A stretch of 64,000 nt of DNA from Acanthornis magna (Eukaryota; Chordata; Aves; Passeriformes; Acanthizidae): positions 11,984,001 through 12,048,000 of the forward strand of contig JAWUZG010000032.1 of NCBI GenBank assembly GCA_036785705.1, given 5' to 3'. The position numbers and the translations under genes are program-made. A model generated the notes under the pieces. That model did no database searches. It saw only the letters and a program-made list of their open reading frames with translations, and was not told where the DNA came from. This document shows positions 63,901-64,000 of this stretch, piece after piece (positions within the stretch are counted from its first letter, which is position 1; each line of letters starts with the position of its first letter).

Positions 63901-64000
63901 ATTCAGCCACACATAGCTAATGCCATTGACCTTTTTCACAGATGTGTTTTGGGAAGATGGCCCATGAAGACTTCAGAAATTCTATTGAATTCCTCTGTAG
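60941..64000. other. Intergenic DNA, right end
   Basis: About 3 kb of AT-rich sequence with a T24 homopolymer near its left side. No gene, RNA or further transposon recognised up to the edge. Confidence 0.75.
61078..61101. repeat. T24 homopolymer
   Basis: An uninterrupted run of 24 T follows CTTCTTC. No retroposon body is recognisable next to it, so it is classed as a simple repeat rather than a poly(A) tail. Confidence 0.9.

Noticed and set aside
1..64000. Search for tRNA, rRNA, CRISPR arrays, bacterial-type operons or phage features
   Set aside because: None seen; the window is vertebrate genomic DNA.

Overview
This is vertebrate nuclear DNA, almost certainly from a bird. It is AT-rich and dominated by introns and intergenic sequence. 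It carries three CR1 LINE fragments of avian type and one solo LTR of a kind found in bird genomes. No bacterial, CRISPR or operon-like structure is present. Whether it is a passerine or another neoavian is not settled by the sequence.

Positions 1 to about 28,350 hold the 5' part of one gene on the minus strand, IMPG1 (interphotoreceptor matrix proteoglycan 1, also called SPACR), a photoreceptor/retinal matrix glycoprotein. I assembled twelve coding exons whose splice phases join without a break. They run from the start codon at 28227 to a donor at 424 and encode 563 residues plus one base. Two are microexons, of 29 and 21 nt. The encoded part contains the signal peptide, a basic furin-like site, the conserved four-cysteine N-terminal module, the first SEA domain and most of the Pro/Ser/Thr/Glu-rich mucin-like region. 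The second SEA domain, EGF-like domains and C-terminus must lie off the left edge. The first intron (about 12.4 kb) is the largest.

Just upstream of exon 1 is a TATA-like box, with a CRX/OTX-type TAATCC motif about 200 bp further out. The putative leader contains two upstream ATGs.

Positions 28,350 to 64,000 look like intergenic sequence upstream of IMPG1. Mammals have a large gene-poor interval at the equivalent place. I recognise no gene here. The supportable contents are a sense CR1 3' end (about 36.46-36.74 kb), a 1,344-bp solo LTR with a 5-bp target duplication (45,535-46,878), an antisense CR1 ORF2/3' fragment (about 60.59-60.94 kb), a 54-bp and a 41-bp tandem duplication, a compound trinucleotide microsatellite, a perfect 13-bp hairpin and a T24 tract. 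Two short exon-like open segments, at 41,959-42,075 and 34,086-34,164, are the least explained items. The first ends in an ATAAGT where a GTAAGT donor would be expected.

I found no undescribed multi-gene system. The most informative results are the complete exon assembly with its microexons, the LTR boundaries and the orphan exon-like segments. Comparisons with human IMPG1 are from memory of the family and were not computed.
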